NCBI GenBank assembly: GCA_900548855.1 | Contig: URMF01000008.1 | Span: 1 to 64,000 of the forward strand | Length of the DNA: 64,000 nt | Source: an uncultured Eubacteriales bacterium | GTDB lineage: Bacteria > Bacillota > Clostridia > Lachnospirales > Lachnospiraceae | Direction of reading: 5' to 3' | Shown here: positions 1 to 8,778 of the stretch, in pieces | Layout: each line of letters begins with the position of its first letter | Numbering within the stretch: position 1 is the stretch's first letter | Notes under the pieces: generated by a model | Told to the model about the DNA's origin: nothing | Databases searched by the model: none | The model's input: only the letters and a program-made list of their open reading frames with translations | Position numbers and translations under genes: made by a program

Positions 1-51
1 AGCACACGGCTGTTAACCGTGGTGTTGTAGGTTCGAGCCCTACTCGGGGAG
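1..51 (+). tRNA. tRNA-Asn (GUU), 5' end cut by the window edge
   Basis: Only the 3' two thirds are present. The anticodon arm has the loop CTGTTAA, giving anticodon GTT (Asn). A normal T arm (GTTCGAGCCC) follows, and the acceptor strand TCGGGGA plus a discriminator G ends at 51. No CCA is encoded. A second tRNA lies 65 bases downstream. Confidence 0.9.
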
Positions 52-116
52 TTTTTTATAATAGTTATTTTTTAAAGGCATGAAACATAATTGCCTGCAT
101 ATAATGAAATATATAC

Positions 117-187
117 GGCGCCATAGCCAAGTGGTAAGGCAGAGGTCTGCAACACCTTCATCACCAGTTCAAATCTGGTTGGCGCCT
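117..187 (+). tRNA. tRNA-Cys (GCA)
   Basis: A complete cloverleaf. The acceptor GGCGCCA (117-123) pairs with TGGCGCC (180-186), followed by discriminator T, the usual base for tRNA-Cys. The anticodon stem GAGGT/ACCTT encloses the loop CTGCAAC, so the anticodon is GCA. The T arm contains GTTCAAATC. CCA is not encoded. A rho-independent terminator follows at once, so this tRNA closes the tRNA transcript. Confidence 0.95.
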
Positions 188-196
188 CTCATTAAG

Positions 197-239
197 AAAC
201 TCATCATTCCTTAAAAGAGTAAGGATTGGTGAGTTTTTA
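197..239 (+). terminator. Terminator of the tRNA operon
   Basis: A long hairpin (AACTCATCATTCCTTA paired with TAAGGATTGGTGAGTT, one G-U pair) with a short AAAGAG loop is followed by TTTT. It separates the tRNA genes from the toxin module. Confidence 0.85.
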
Positions 240-282
240 TTTTATATAAGAAATATAATTTTTTGTGCACTTTTTATTTCCT

Positions 283-355
283 AAACTGGTTATTCATCAA
301 AGAAACTGGTTATCTGTCAGAAAAATGAAAAAAAGTTATATGTATATGATATAGT
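283..355 (+). promoter_or_regulatory. Direct-repeat operator and extended -10 promoter before the toxin operon
   Basis: AAACTGGTTAT occurs at 283-293 and again at 303-313, an exact 20-base period (about two helical turns). Some 37 bases after the second copy lies an extended -10, TGaTATAGT (347-355), with no recognisable -35 box. Direct repeats upstream of a -35-less promoter are typical of activator-dependent promoters. The regulator is unknown. Inference only. Confidence 0.5.
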
Positions 356-420
356 ATGGTAGCTGATAATTATAAAATTTAAGATAACTATGTGATGATA
401 AAGAGCAGGAGGGTGTTATT

Positions 421-1317
421 ATGGATGCAATATATTCAATCGAATTAAAAAAAATCGAAAAAACTGCAGATGATTTGGATAATATTAAAAACTCGCTAGT
501 TAAATGTCAAGAAGAATTAATCAGTATAACAAATAATTTGGATAAAAAGGTATTTAAAGATGTTATTCATATATTGCAACAACTAATAGAAGTAGAAAAC
601 TATCCTGAAAAGATTATATTATTTCAAGACACATTACAACAAATTGTTGCACAATATAGGCAGGTTGAAAGAGCAATATTAGAACATAAAGCGGATATTA
701 ATAAAATAGCACCTGTAGAATCCGAAGAAAATGACTCAAGTTATATGGACCAATATAAGGATGGTTTTTTGGAAAATTTTATTCAAGAGCTTACGTCTAT
801 TTTATTAGAGTCGGGAAGCTATCGTATTGCAAGCTTAATTAATATGCTTACAGCATTTGCAAAAGGTCCGGATGGTCCTAATTCCTTTGTGATATTAAAT
901 CCCAATGTTGCAAGCGCTACAAGTAAAGCTTTAGGTATAATTAGCAAAGGATTGTGCGCAATTGGTTTTGCAATTGATTTTGGCTCTCAATTGGCAGGGG
1001 GCGAGTCTTTAAAAGATGCATTAATTAAATCGGGAGCACATTTAGGAATTAGTATTGCTATAGGTGCAATTATCGGGTCTGTACTTCCTGGTCCAGGAAC
1101 AGTGGCAGGTGCAGTTGTTGGATTGGTAGTTGGAGCAGTTGTTACATATGGTGCTAATACATTATTTGATTATATTTATGATGATCCACAGGGCTTTTTG
1201 GATGATGTTGAGAATTGTTGGAATAAAGCTACGAATGTGGTTAGTAATGTAACAAATAAAATTGGAAATGCAGTGAGTAGTATTTTTGGAAATATTGGAA
1301 CAGCTCTTGCAATATAA
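421..1317 (+). CDS. Glycine-zipper, LXG/WXG100-like putative type VII secretion effector
   Basis: A 298-residue protein with RBS AGGAGGG seven bases upstream. Residues 1-95 are predicted alpha-helical and rich in Lys, Glu, Asn and Gln, as in the N-terminal export domains of type VII (Esx/LXG) substrates; I see no strict WXG motif. Residues ~195-245 are a hydrophobic Gly/Ala/Val segment with repeated GxxxG spacing, a glycine zipper. In known T7SS toxins such as TelE this builds a membrane pore. No classical signal peptide is present. The next gene belongs to DUF4176, a family found in T7SS effector operons, and the third is a small membrane protein suited to immunity. I infer a membrane-depolarising toxin; a bacteriocin-like or phage protein is the alternative. 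Very AT-rich, beside tRNA genes, suggesting acquisition. Confidence 0.6.
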   Translation: MDAIYSIELKKIEKTADDLDNIKNSLVKCQEELISITNNLDKKVFKDVIHILQQLIEVENYPEKIILFQDTLQQIVAQYRQVERAILEHKADINKIAPVESEENDSSYMDQYKDGFLENFIQELTSILLESGSYRIASLINMLTAFAKGPDGPNSFVILNPNVASATSKALGIISKGLCAIGFAIDFGSQLAGGESLKDALIKSGAHLGISIAIGAIIGSVLPGPGTVAGAVVGLVVGAVVTYGANTLFDYIYDDPQGFLDDVENCWNKATNVVSNVTNKIGNAVSSIFGNIGTALAI

Positions 1318-1338
1318 TAAAAGAAGGAGTGTGAAAGA

Positions 1339-1659
1339 ATGCAAAATATTTTACCAATAGGAAGTATTGTACGTTTGAAAAATGGACAGGAAAAATTAAT
1401 GATTTTAAACCGGGCACCATTGTTTAATAATGAAGGGGTATTAGGTTATTTTGAGTATTCAGCATGTATATATCCAAATGGGCAAACTGGTCAAAATGTA
1501 TTTTTTTTCAATGAAGAAGATATAGAGGAAGTTTTGTTTGAAGGGTTTAAAGATGCGGATGAAGAGACATTTTGTGATACGTTTAATGAAAAAATTGAAA
1601 AGACTCCTTATCCTAAATTTCATGTTATGACGGAGGACAGTAAAGGAGAGTCATCATGA
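1339..1659 (+). CDS. DUF4176 family protein
   Basis: A 106-residue soluble protein with RBS AAGGAG. The opening LPIGSIVRLKNG, the central YFEYSACIYPNG and the later FFNEEDIEEVLFEGF pattern match my recollection of DUF4176, a small family seen repeatedly in Firmicutes T7SS effector loci between toxin and immunity genes. Its role is not established; an accessory or chaperone role for the effector is plausible. Its stop overlaps the next start by four bases (ATGA), so the two are translationally coupled. Confidence 0.65.
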   Translation: MQNILPIGSIVRLKNGQEKLMILNRAPLFNNEGVLGYFEYSACIYPNGQTGQNVFFFNEEDIEEVLFEGFKDADEETFCDTFNEKIEKTPYPKFHVMTEDSKGESS

Positions 1660-2207
1660 AAAAAACATATTATTTATATGTTGGATATTATATGAATTTA
1701 AAAGTTTTTTATTGTACAGAAAATGGAAAGCTTTATGCTGCTGATACGCCACAAACAAATTCGAGAATATCTTTATCAGTATTTTCCCTTACCTGTGTTG
1801 TACTTTATGTTGTGGGAAGGAAAATGAGACTTAATGAAATAAATTTTTCAATTATGCCGTATATTGTCTTATCTATTGTGTTGGGAATCATGCTTGGGGT
1901 GCTATTTTCATTGTATACGGATAAGAAAAATAAGGAATATTTTTTAAATAAAAGTCCATTAAAAATTTCCGGTAAAGATTATTGGAAAGATTTATTAAAG
2001 CAATCCAGGAAAATTACTTTTTTATATGCAATCTTCCGTATTTTTTTAATTTTGCTTGCATTGATAGAGCCGTTTCTTTTTATGGAAGTAAAAGACATTA
2101 TCTTATTAGTTGGATATTTTATAATATGGTTTGCACTTGTTTGGAGTATGTCACAATTTAGAATCCGAAAAAGAAAAAAAATGCAGCGAATTTTAAAAAA
2201 TCTTTGA
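1656..2207 (+). CDS. Small membrane protein, candidate immunity protein
   Basis: A 183-residue protein with about four hydrophobic segments (roughly 40-55, 66-88, 122-142 and 146-164) and a strongly basic C-terminal tail (RIRKRKKMQR). It starts inside the stop codon of the DUF4176 gene, and a terminator overlaps its own stop, so it is the last gene of a three-gene operon. Immunity proteins against membrane-active T7SS toxins (for example TipE, TsaI) are integral membrane proteins encoded directly downstream, which fits. I do not recognise a named domain; immunity is inferred from position and topology. Confidence 0.55.
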   Translation: MKKTYYLYVGYYMNLKVFYCTENGKLYAADTPQTNSRISLSVFSLTCVVLYVVGRKMRLNEINFSIMPYIVLSIVLGIMLGVLFSLYTDKKNKEYFLNKSPLKISGKDYWKDLLKQSRKITFLYAIFRIFLILLALIEPFLFMEVKDIILLVGYFIIWFALVWSMSQFRIRKRKKMQRILKNL

Positions 2208-2236
2208 GAACATTTTATTCTCAAGGATTTTTTCTT
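2197..2236 (+). terminator. Terminator of the toxin module
   Basis: Near-perfect hairpin AAATCTTTGAGAA / TTCTCAAGGATTT followed by a T-rich run. The left arm includes the stop codon of the membrane-protein gene. Confidence 0.8.
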
Positions 2237-2283
2237 TTGAAATCGAACAAACTAATAGGAAAAGATTTGTTTGGAGGTTTGTC

Positions 2284-3156
2284 ATGAATAAACGGTTTAT
2301 CAATACCAGAAATATATTAAAAAAACTGCTGGTTATCCTGTTGGGCACCTGCATATACTCTGGGGGTATTGGACTATTTCTTGACCCGAATGAGCTTGCA
2401 CCTGGCGGGGTTGTCGGGCTTGCAGTTATTGCAAGCCATTCTATTGGCGGGGAAACCGGAACATGGTATTTCCTTTTAAATGTTCCGATTATCTTACTGG
2501 GGTGGTGGAAGTTCGGTGGAAAATTTATTATTTATAGTTTTTATGCTATCGTCTTAAATTCTGTTTTCACAAATCTTTTCGGTATATTTCCTAAAATTAC
2601 AGATAATTTGTTATTAGCAGCTATTGCGGGCAGTATAATGGTAGGAACAGGAATTGGATTGGTACTTCGGGTTGGTGCAACAACCGGAGGTATGGATATT
2701 ATAATAAAGCTTTTGAGAAGAAGGTTTCCAGCTATAAAAACCAGCACCTTCTTCATTACCATTGATATTTTGATTGTAACAATTTCCGGATTTGTTTTTA
2801 AAGATTTTAATATTGCAATGTATGCATTTATAACAGTTGTGTTAAATGGACGCGTAATGGATTATATTTTATATGGACAGGATGAGGCAAGGCTTATCTA
2901 TATTGTATCAGACAATCCGGAAATACTGCTTCACCGCATATTACAGGAATTAGAAATTGGAGCTACCATACTTACGGGTAAAGGCGCATATAGCAACCAT
3001 GAGAAACAGATTATTATGTGTGTTATAAAAAAACGGAGTGCACCAAAGCTCCATGAAATTGTAAAACAGGAGGATGATCATGCATTTATGATTGTCAGCA
3101 GTGCCAATGAAATATTTGGAGAGGGGTATAAAAATATTTTGGTGGAGAGAGTTTAA
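2284..3156 (+). CDS. YitT family membrane protein (DUF161 plus DUF2179)
   Basis: A 290-residue protein with RBS GGAGG. The N-terminal ~200 residues hold five or six hydrophobic segments with the family-typical run SGGIGLFLDPNELAPGGVVG near residues 26-45. Residues ~215-285 form the soluble cytosolic domain (GATILTGKGAYS) known as DUF2179. Length and order of domains are standard for the family, whose transported substrate is not firmly known. It stands alone between the toxin-module terminator and the promoter of the next operon. Confidence 0.88.
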   Translation: MNKRFINTRNILKKLLVILLGTCIYSGGIGLFLDPNELAPGGVVGLAVIASHSIGGETGTWYFLLNVPIILLGWWKFGGKFIIYSFYAIVLNSVFTNLFGIFPKITDNLLLAAIAGSIMVGTGIGLVLRVGATTGGMDIIIKLLRRRFPAIKTSTFFITIDILIVTISGFVFKDFNIAMYAFITVVLNGRVMDYILYGQDEARLIYIVSDNPEILLHRILQELEIGATILTGKGAYSNHEKQIIMCVIKKRSAPKLHEIVKQEDDHAFMIVSSANEIFGEGYKNILVERV

Positions 3157-3209
3157 AGAAGAAAAATGAAAAAAGGAAATGGCATATAATGGAAAATGTA
3201 CGAATCATT

Positions 3210-3238
3210 TTGCATTTTATCACTATGTTTGATATAAT
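3210..3238 (+). promoter_or_regulatory. Promoter of the decarboxylase-tmk-holB block
   Basis: TTGCAT, a 17-base spacer, then a perfect TATAAT; the predicted start lies about 32 bases before the first gene. Confidence 0.7.
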
Positions 3239-3276
3239 AAATTGGATTATATTTATTTGCAGGAAAGGCACTGGTT

Positions 3277-4833
3277 ATGGAACAACCAATACTGGGCGGA
3301 CTAATTGCATATAATACAGAAGGATCTTATCCATGGCATATGCCGGGACATAAAAGACGGCTGAATACCATTTTTCCGGATTATATTGAAAATCCTTTTT
3401 TGATTGATGTAACCGAGGTAGGGGATTTGGACGAATTTCATTGTCCAGAGGGTATTATTAAGGAAGCTTTTGATAAGGCGGCTAATATATATGGCTCCAA
3501 TCAAAGCTATTATCTGGTGAACGGCTCCACATGCGGCATATTGGCTGCCATATCGGCAGTTTGCAGACCTGGAGATACCTTGATTGTGGCAAGGAACTGT
3601 CACAAATCCGTTTACGACGCTATCCGTTTACTGAAGCTGAAGCCGGTATTTGTCATGCCGGAATGGAATGATAGCTTTGGAATGTTTGGCGGAGTGTCGC
3701 CAGATAAGGTAAAAAAGGCGATAAAAGAGCATTCAGCAGCAAAGGCAGTTATCCTGGTATCTCCCACTTATGAGGGTATCGTCAGTGATATAGAAAAAAT
3801 CGCAAAAATCGCACATAAGGCAAAAATACCGCTGCTTGTAGACGAGGCACATGGGGCTCATTTTGAATATATGGCAAATGTAAATGAAACCATTTCCACT
3901 ACCAATTATAAAAGGATTCCTGGTCCAGCAATTCGTCTCGGTGCAGATATTGTAGTGGAAAGTCTTCATAAGACATTACCGGCAATGACACAGTGTGCAA
4001 TACTGCATAGTAAGAGTGATATTGTAAGTAGAGAACGGCTGGAGGAATTTTTATCAATATATCAGAGTTCTTCTCCGTCCTATGTATTTATGGCGGCAAT
4101 TGAAGGCTGTATTGAAAAAATGGACCATGAGCGGGATGGTCTCTTTATTGTTTATAAGCAGTTATTGGCAGAATACCGGAAGAAATTTGAACAGCTTTCC
4201 CATATCCATTTAGTGGGGGAAAATGATTTTAAAAAGTATAGTATTTATGGCTATGATGATGGCAAGCTAGTATTTTCTGTAAAGAACTGTGGTATAAAAA
4301 AAGAGGGTCATATCCAGCCATTAAATGGAGTGATGCTTGGAAACATACTGGCAGAAGAGTATGGACAGATGATGGAAATGGCAGGTGAAAATTATGTGCT
4401 TGCTATGACCTCTGTTGCAGATTCCAAAGAGGCATTTGAAGCATTTTATCTGGCATTAGAGGCGATAGATGGACAGTTAATTGATTTAACGGAAACAGCC
4501 GATATTTATAATAAGGGAACAATAAATTACGCAAGACTTCCGGAGCGCAGAATGAATATAGCGGAAGCGAGAGAGAGCAATCATTCAGAAATTCCGCTTA
4601 TGGAGGCGGCAGGCCGTGTCAGTGGAGAGTATGTATATATTTATCCACCGGGTATTCCCGTTGTTGCACCTGGAGAGGTGTTTTCAAAGGAGCTTATACG
4701 GGAACTTCAAAATGCAGTGGAACAGGGGATGAATGTCAAGGGTATAGGTATCAGTAAGGAGAACAGATTAATGGTTACCGTAATTCGGGAAAATAGATGG
4801 TTATCCCGGAGAAAAAGATTTAACGACAGATAG
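3277..4833 (+). CDS. Orn/Lys/Arg decarboxylase family PLP enzyme (YaaO-like)
   Basis: 518 residues, fold type I PLP enzyme. The start PWHMPGHKRR, the central DEAHGAHF (Asp that contacts the PLP nitrogen) and SLHKTLPAMTQ with the Schiff-base lysine at K232 identify the family. A C-terminal decarboxylase domain ends near PPGIPVVAPGE. The first member of a block in the same order as Bacillus subtilis yaaO-tmk-yaaR-holB-yaaT, where the substrate is likewise uncertain (lysine or arginine, giving cadaverine or agmatine). Slightly longer than the ~480-residue relatives. Inducible CadA/SpeF enzymes have an extra N-terminal wing domain that is missing here, so a biosynthetic type is likely. Confidence 0.88.
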   Translation: MEQPILGGLIAYNTEGSYPWHMPGHKRRLNTIFPDYIENPFLIDVTEVGDLDEFHCPEGIIKEAFDKAANIYGSNQSYYLVNGSTCGILAAISAVCRPGDTLIVARNCHKSVYDAIRLLKLKPVFVMPEWNDSFGMFGGVSPDKVKKAIKEHSAAKAVILVSPTYEGIVSDIEKIAKIAHKAKIPLLVDEAHGAHFEYMANVNETISTTNYKRIPGPAIRLGADIVVESLHKTLPAMTQCAILHSKSDIVSRERLEEFLSIYQSSSPSYVFMAAIEGCIEKMDHERDGLFIVYKQLLAEYRKKFEQLSHIHLVGENDFKKYSIYGYDDGKLVFSVKNCGIKKEGHIQPLNGVMLGNILAEEYGQMMEMAGENYVLAMTSVADSKEAFEAFYLALEAIDGQLIDLTETADIYNKGTINYARLPERRMNIAEARESNHSEIPLMEAAGRVSGEYVYIYPPGIPVVAPGEVFSKELIRELQNAVEQGMNVKGIGISKENRLMVTVIRENRWLSRRKRFNDR

Positions 4834-4895
4834 AAAAAACTGCCGGATGAACGAAGAACATGCAGATAAAAAACAAAAAGGATAGGGGAAAGCTT

Positions 4896-5528
4896 GTGGA
4901 AGGAATATTTATTACAATGGAAGGACCGGATGGTTCTGGTAAAACAACGCAGATTGATTTGTTAAAAAGATATCTGGAGAGCAAGGGTTATGATATTGTG
5001 ATTGCCAGAGAACCGGGAGGTACTGTAATCGGAGAGGCAATACGCAAGATTATTTTAAATAAAGAGTATCAGGAGATGAGTCATATGACGGAGCTTCTTC
5101 TCTATGCTTCTGCCCGGGCACAGCTTGTAAATCAGGTAATACGGCCGGCACTTACAGAGGGAAAAGCAGTTATTTGCGACCGCTTTGTGGAGTCCTCTGC
5201 GGTTTATCAGGGAATTGGAAGGGGTCTTGGTGTGGAAACCGTATATGAGGTTAATAATTATGCTTTGGGAGATGTGAGTCCCAAGCTAACTATTTTTATG
5301 GATTTGGATGCCAAAGTGGGGATAAAGAGAAAAAAACATCAGGCTGAGTTAGACCGTATGGAGATGGAGGATTTGAGCTTTCATAACAGAGTAGTGGAGG
5401 GATATCGGCAGCTGGCTCAGCTTTACCCGGAACGTATTGTTCCGGTGGATGCCACATTGCCAATTGAAGAGATACATAGTATGATTGTAAAAGAAGTGGA
5501 AAAACGTTTTTTTGATGCAAGAGGATGA
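4896..5528 (+). CDS. tmk: Thymidylate kinase
   Basis: Phosphorylates dTMP to dTDP with ATP. P-loop GPDGSGKTT lies near the N terminus, the DRF motif (CDRFVESSAVYQG) mid-protein, and the basic LID region RKKHQAELDRME near residue 135. I chose GTG 4896 (210 residues, normal length) because AGGGGA sits six bases upstream; an in-frame ATG at 4860 would add 12 lysine-rich residues and has no ribosome-binding site. It follows the decarboxylase and precedes yaaR and holB, the usual DNA-replication supply cluster. Confidence 0.92.
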   Translation: MEGIFITMEGPDGSGKTTQIDLLKRYLESKGYDIVIAREPGGTVIGEAIRKIILNKEYQEMSHMTELLLYASARAQLVNQVIRPALTEGKAVICDRFVESSAVYQGIGRGLGVETVYEVNNYALGDVSPKLTIFMDLDAKVGIKRKKHQAELDRMEMEDLSFHNRVVEGYRQLAQLYPERIVPVDATLPIEEIHSMIVKEVEKRFFDARG

Positions 5529-5620
5529 ATAGGTACTGGTTAAAATGAGAGATATTTTGGGACAGTAGAATAACAGGATAGTGTAATGTTATTATCAGGA
5601 AATAGAAGGGAGAGATAGCC

Positions 5621-6061
5621 GTGGATATGAGAATTAACCAGTTGACAGGTCAAGCGCCGGTGGAAGCACAGACCCAGACGCCAAAAGGTGATGACAGCTT
5701 TAAATTCACTTTAGTCAGTCACATTGAAAATAATGAATTACAGGAAAAGCTCTCCAATCTGATGAAGGATATTGAAGAGCAAGGGGACAAAATTGCGAAG
5801 CATATGGATATCCGGGATATGAAACGTTACCGGAATCTTGTAAAAGAATTTATGAATGAGGTGGCAGCGAACTCCCATGCATTTTCCAGAGAGAATTTTT
5901 TAGACCGCCGGGGTAGACACCGGGTATATGGAATTGTTAAGGAAGTGGATAAGTCATTAGATGATTTGGCACAGGAATTATTAAAGGATGAGAAGGATAA
6001 TTTAGCCATTCTAAATAAAATAGATGATATTCGTGGAATGTTATTGGATATTTCCACTTGA
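5621..6061 (+). CDS. yaaR: YaaR family protein (DUF327)
   Basis: 146 residues, GTG start with GAAGGGAG upstream. Predicted all-helical after a short N-terminal tail. The RYRNLVKEFMNEV region and the DRRGRHRVYGIV stretch are the signature of DUF327, always found between tmk and holB. Function unknown. The yaaQ gene (cyclic-di-AMP receptor DarA), which lies between tmk and yaaR in Bacillus, is absent here. Confidence 0.82.
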   Translation: MDMRINQLTGQAPVEAQTQTPKGDDSFKFTLVSHIENNELQEKLSNLMKDIEEQGDKIAKHMDIRDMKRYRNLVKEFMNEVAANSHAFSRENFLDRRGRHRVYGIVKEVDKSLDDLAQELLKDEKDNLAILNKIDDIRGMLLDIST

Positions 6062-6086
6062 TTTAGACAGAGAAAGGATAAAGGAT

Positions 6087-7082
6087 ATGGCAAATTTTAG
6101 TGATATTATCGGACATGAGGATATTGTAAAGCATTTTAAGAGCAGTATTGAGCTTTCTAAAGTATCCCATGCATATATATTAAATGGTGAAAAGGGTGTA
6201 GGCAAAAAGACACTGGCATCGGTTGTGGCAAAATCACTGCAATGTGAAAGTGGTGAGGCAGACCCATGCGGCAAGTGTAAATCCTGTCTCCAGGCGGAGA
6301 CCGGTAACCAGCCGGATATTATCTGGATAAAGCACGAGAAGCCAAATGTTATTTCCGTGGATGAAATCCGAACCCAGCTTGTAAATGATATTGATTTGAA
6401 GCCTTATAGCAGCAGATATAAAATCTATATTGTACCGGATTCCCAGATGATGAACCAGCAGGCACAAAATGCACTGTTAAAAACATTGGAGGAACCGCCA
6501 GAGTATGCAATTATCATGCTGCTTACAAATAATGTAGACAAGTTCCTGCCAACGATTTTAAGCAGATGTATTGTACTTAATTTTAAGCCGGTGGAGCCTC
6601 TTCATATGATGGAATATCTGGTATCCAACATAGGTGTAGACCAGGAGAAGGCAAGATTTTGTACAGATTTTGCTCAGGGTAATCTTGGCAAGGCGGTGCG
6701 GCTTGCCATTTCACCGGATTATAATGAGATTAGGGAAGATAGTGTCCGGCTGCTTAGAAGAATTTCTGATATGGAAATGGATGAAATTATCCAGGCAGTT
6801 AAAAATATGGGTAAATACAAGTTAGATATTGCAGATTATATAGATATCATGACTATGTGGTTTCGGGATATCCTGATGGTGAAAATATCCAATTCACCAA
6901 ATAAGATAATATTTAAGCATGAGTTTTCAACTATGAAAAAACAAGCCAGCAGAATGTCCTATGAAGGAATTGAGAAGATTTTAGAGGCAATGGATAAGCT
7001 GAAGGTTCGGTTAGAGGCCAATGTGAATTTTGATATTGCCATGGAGCTGATGCTGCTTACAATAAAGGAGAATATGGAATGA
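6087..7082 (+). CDS. holB: DNA polymerase III subunit delta'
   Basis: 331 residues from ATG 6087, supported by AAAGGATAAAGG upstream; a longer reading frame would start inside yaaR and is rejected. P-loop-like GEKGVGKKTLA, the four-cysteine zinc module CESGEADPCGKCKSC, and the clamp-loader sequence NALLKTLEEPPEY with SRC (arginine-finger region) are present. Acts in the clamp loader that places the beta clamp on DNA. The stop overlaps the next gene by ATGA. Confidence 0.92.
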   Translation: MANFSDIIGHEDIVKHFKSSIELSKVSHAYILNGEKGVGKKTLASVVAKSLQCESGEADPCGKCKSCLQAETGNQPDIIWIKHEKPNVISVDEIRTQLVNDIDLKPYSSRYKIYIVPDSQMMNQQAQNALLKTLEEPPEYAIIMLLTNNVDKFLPTILSRCIVLNFKPVEPLHMMEYLVSNIGVDQEKARFCTDFAQGNLGKAVRLAISPDYNEIREDSVRLLRRISDMEMDEIIQAVKNMGKYKLDIADYIDIMTMWFRDILMVKISNSPNKIIFKHEFSTMKKQASRMSYEGIEKILEAMDKLKVRLEANVNFDIAMELMLLTIKENME

Positions 7083-7984
7083 TAGAGGTAATAGGTGTAC
7101 GGTTCAGACCGAATGGTAAAATATATTTTTTTGCACCAAATGGTATGGAGTTAGAAGTAGGCGATGCAGTGATTGTGGAAACTGCAAGAGGGGTGGAATA
7201 CGGTAAAGTAGTGTTGGGAAAAAGAGAAATTGAAGAGGGAAATATTACCACTACTTTAAAGCCGGTTATCCGTAAGGCTACTGCGGAGGATGATAAGAAG
7301 AACGAGGCAAACAAGGCAAAATGCAAGAGTGCATTTGATATTTGTTTGGAAAAGATTGCTAAGCATGGTCTTGAGATGAAATTAATTGATGTAGAATATA
7401 CCTTTGATAATAATAAGGTATTGTTTTATTTCACTGCAGATGGAAGAATTGATTTTAGAGAGCTTGTAAAGGATTTGGCCTCCGTATTCAAGACGAGGAT
7501 TGAGCTTCGGCAGATTGGTGTCAGAGATGAAACAAAGATTTTAGGCGGAATTGGTATCTGCGGAAGAGAACTCTGCTGCCATAAGCATTTATCTGATTTT
7601 GTTCCTGTGTCCATTAAGATGGCAAAGGAACAGAATTTGTCATTGAATCCAACCAAGATATCAGGTGTGTGTGGACGTTTAATGTGTTGTTTGAAAAACG
7701 AACAGGAAACATATGAGTATCTCAACGACAAGCTTCCTAATGTGGGAGATTTTGTCAGGACAATAGATGGGTTTAAGGGTGAGGTGAACAGCGTAAGTGT
7801 GCTTCGCCAGAAGGTAAAGGTTATTGTGGAGCTGGAAAACGGAGATAAAGAAATCCGGGAGTACAAGACAGATGAACTGAAATTCAAGCCTAAAAAACGA
7901 CGCAATAACGAAAAGGTAAATGATGAAGAATTGAAGGCGTTAGAAGCGCTGGAGAAGCAGGAAGGCGGTTCTAAAATTGATTAA
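7079..7984 (+). CDS. ricT: PSP1 domain protein RicT (YaaT)
   Basis: 301 residues. Carries a PSP1 domain (about residues 60-145) and two cysteine clusters, CGRELCC and CGRLMCC, that bind an iron-sulfur cluster in the Bacillus RicAFT complex, which stimulates RNase Y-dependent mRNA maturation. The C terminus is Lys/Glu-rich. It is translationally coupled to holB. Bacillus has yabA next; here that gene is missing and the methyltransferase follows directly. Confidence 0.88.
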   Translation: MIEVIGVRFRPNGKIYFFAPNGMELEVGDAVIVETARGVEYGKVVLGKREIEEGNITTTLKPVIRKATAEDDKKNEANKAKCKSAFDICLEKIAKHGLEMKLIDVEYTFDNNKVLFYFTADGRIDFRELVKDLASVFKTRIELRQIGVRDETKILGGIGICGRELCCHKHLSDFVPVSIKMAKEQNLSLNPTKISGVCGRLMCCLKNEQETYEYLNDKLPNVGDFVRTIDGFKGEVNSVSVLRQKVKVIVELENGDKEIREYKTDELKFKPKKRRNNEKVNDEELKALEALEKQEGGSKID

Positions 7985-8019
7985 GGAAATGTCCAAGACA
8001 TGGACATGGGAGCAAAATA

Positions 8020-8757
8020 ATGATTTTGGAAGATGAACGTTTAGACGATTTGCAGTGTAAGGGATATCAGCTGATACAAAAGCCGAAGGGATTCTGCTTT
8101 GGTGTAGATGCAGTATTATTATCAGACTATGCGAAGGTGAAAAAAGGACAGCGGGTGTTGGATTTATGTACCGGAAGCGGTGTCATTCCCATATTACTGG
8201 CAGCAAAGACAGAGGGGGATGCATTTTATGGTTTGGAGCTTCAGCCGGAATACGCGGACATGGCAGGCAGGAGCGTTTTATGGAATCATTTAGAAGATAA
8301 AGTAAAAATTGTTTGTGGAGATGTAAAGGATATAAAGAAGCTGTTTTCCCCAGCTTCTTTTCCTGTTGTTACGGTGAATCCTCCTTACATGACAGAGCAT
8401 CATGGTCTTACGAATCTCTATGAGCCGAAAACCATAGCCAGACATGAGGTAGCGCTTTCCTTAGAGGATGTGGTTGCGGCTGTCAGTTATGTGTTACCGG
8501 AAAGTGGAAATTTTTTTATGATTCATAAGCCGTTTCGTCTGGCGGAAATATTCAGGGTGATGAAGGAATACCGTATCGAGCCAAAGAGAATCCGGTTTGT
8601 TCATCCCTATGTGGAGAAGGAGCCCACTATGGTACTGGTTGAGGGGATAAAAGGAGGCAGGGAGAGAGTTATAATTGAACCGCCGCTTATAATGTATAAA
8701 GAACAAAATATATATAGTGATGAAATATATAGAATATATGGTAAAAGAACATTATAA
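8020..8757 (+). CDS. yabB: tRNA1(Val) adenine-N6 methyltransferase-like protein (YabB/TrmN6)
   Basis: 245 residues with a Rossmann methyltransferase fold. SAM-binding motif I is VLDLCTGSGVIPILLA and the amino-methyltransferase motif IV is NPPY (near residue 121), as in TrmN6, which modifies A37 of tRNA-Val. A start-proximal FGVDAVLLSDY is typical of the family. It sits between ricT and rsmI, as in Bacillus. Confidence 0.88.
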   Translation: MILEDERLDDLQCKGYQLIQKPKGFCFGVDAVLLSDYAKVKKGQRVLDLCTGSGVIPILLAAKTEGDAFYGLELQPEYADMAGRSVLWNHLEDKVKIVCGDVKDIKKLFSPASFPVVTVNPPYMTEHHGLTNLYEPKTIARHEVALSLEDVVAAVSYVLPESGNFFMIHKPFRLAEIFRVMKEYRIEPKRIRFVHPYVEKEPTMVLVEGIKGGRERVIIEPPLIMYKEQNIYSDEIYRIYGKRTL

Positions 8758-8778
8758 AAGAGACGAGGAAGGTATATT

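Noticed and set aside
6024..6086. Upstream start for holB within yaaR
   Set aside because: The extension encodes no conserved residues, while ATG 6087 has a strong ribosome-binding site and gives the typical MANFSDIIGHE start.
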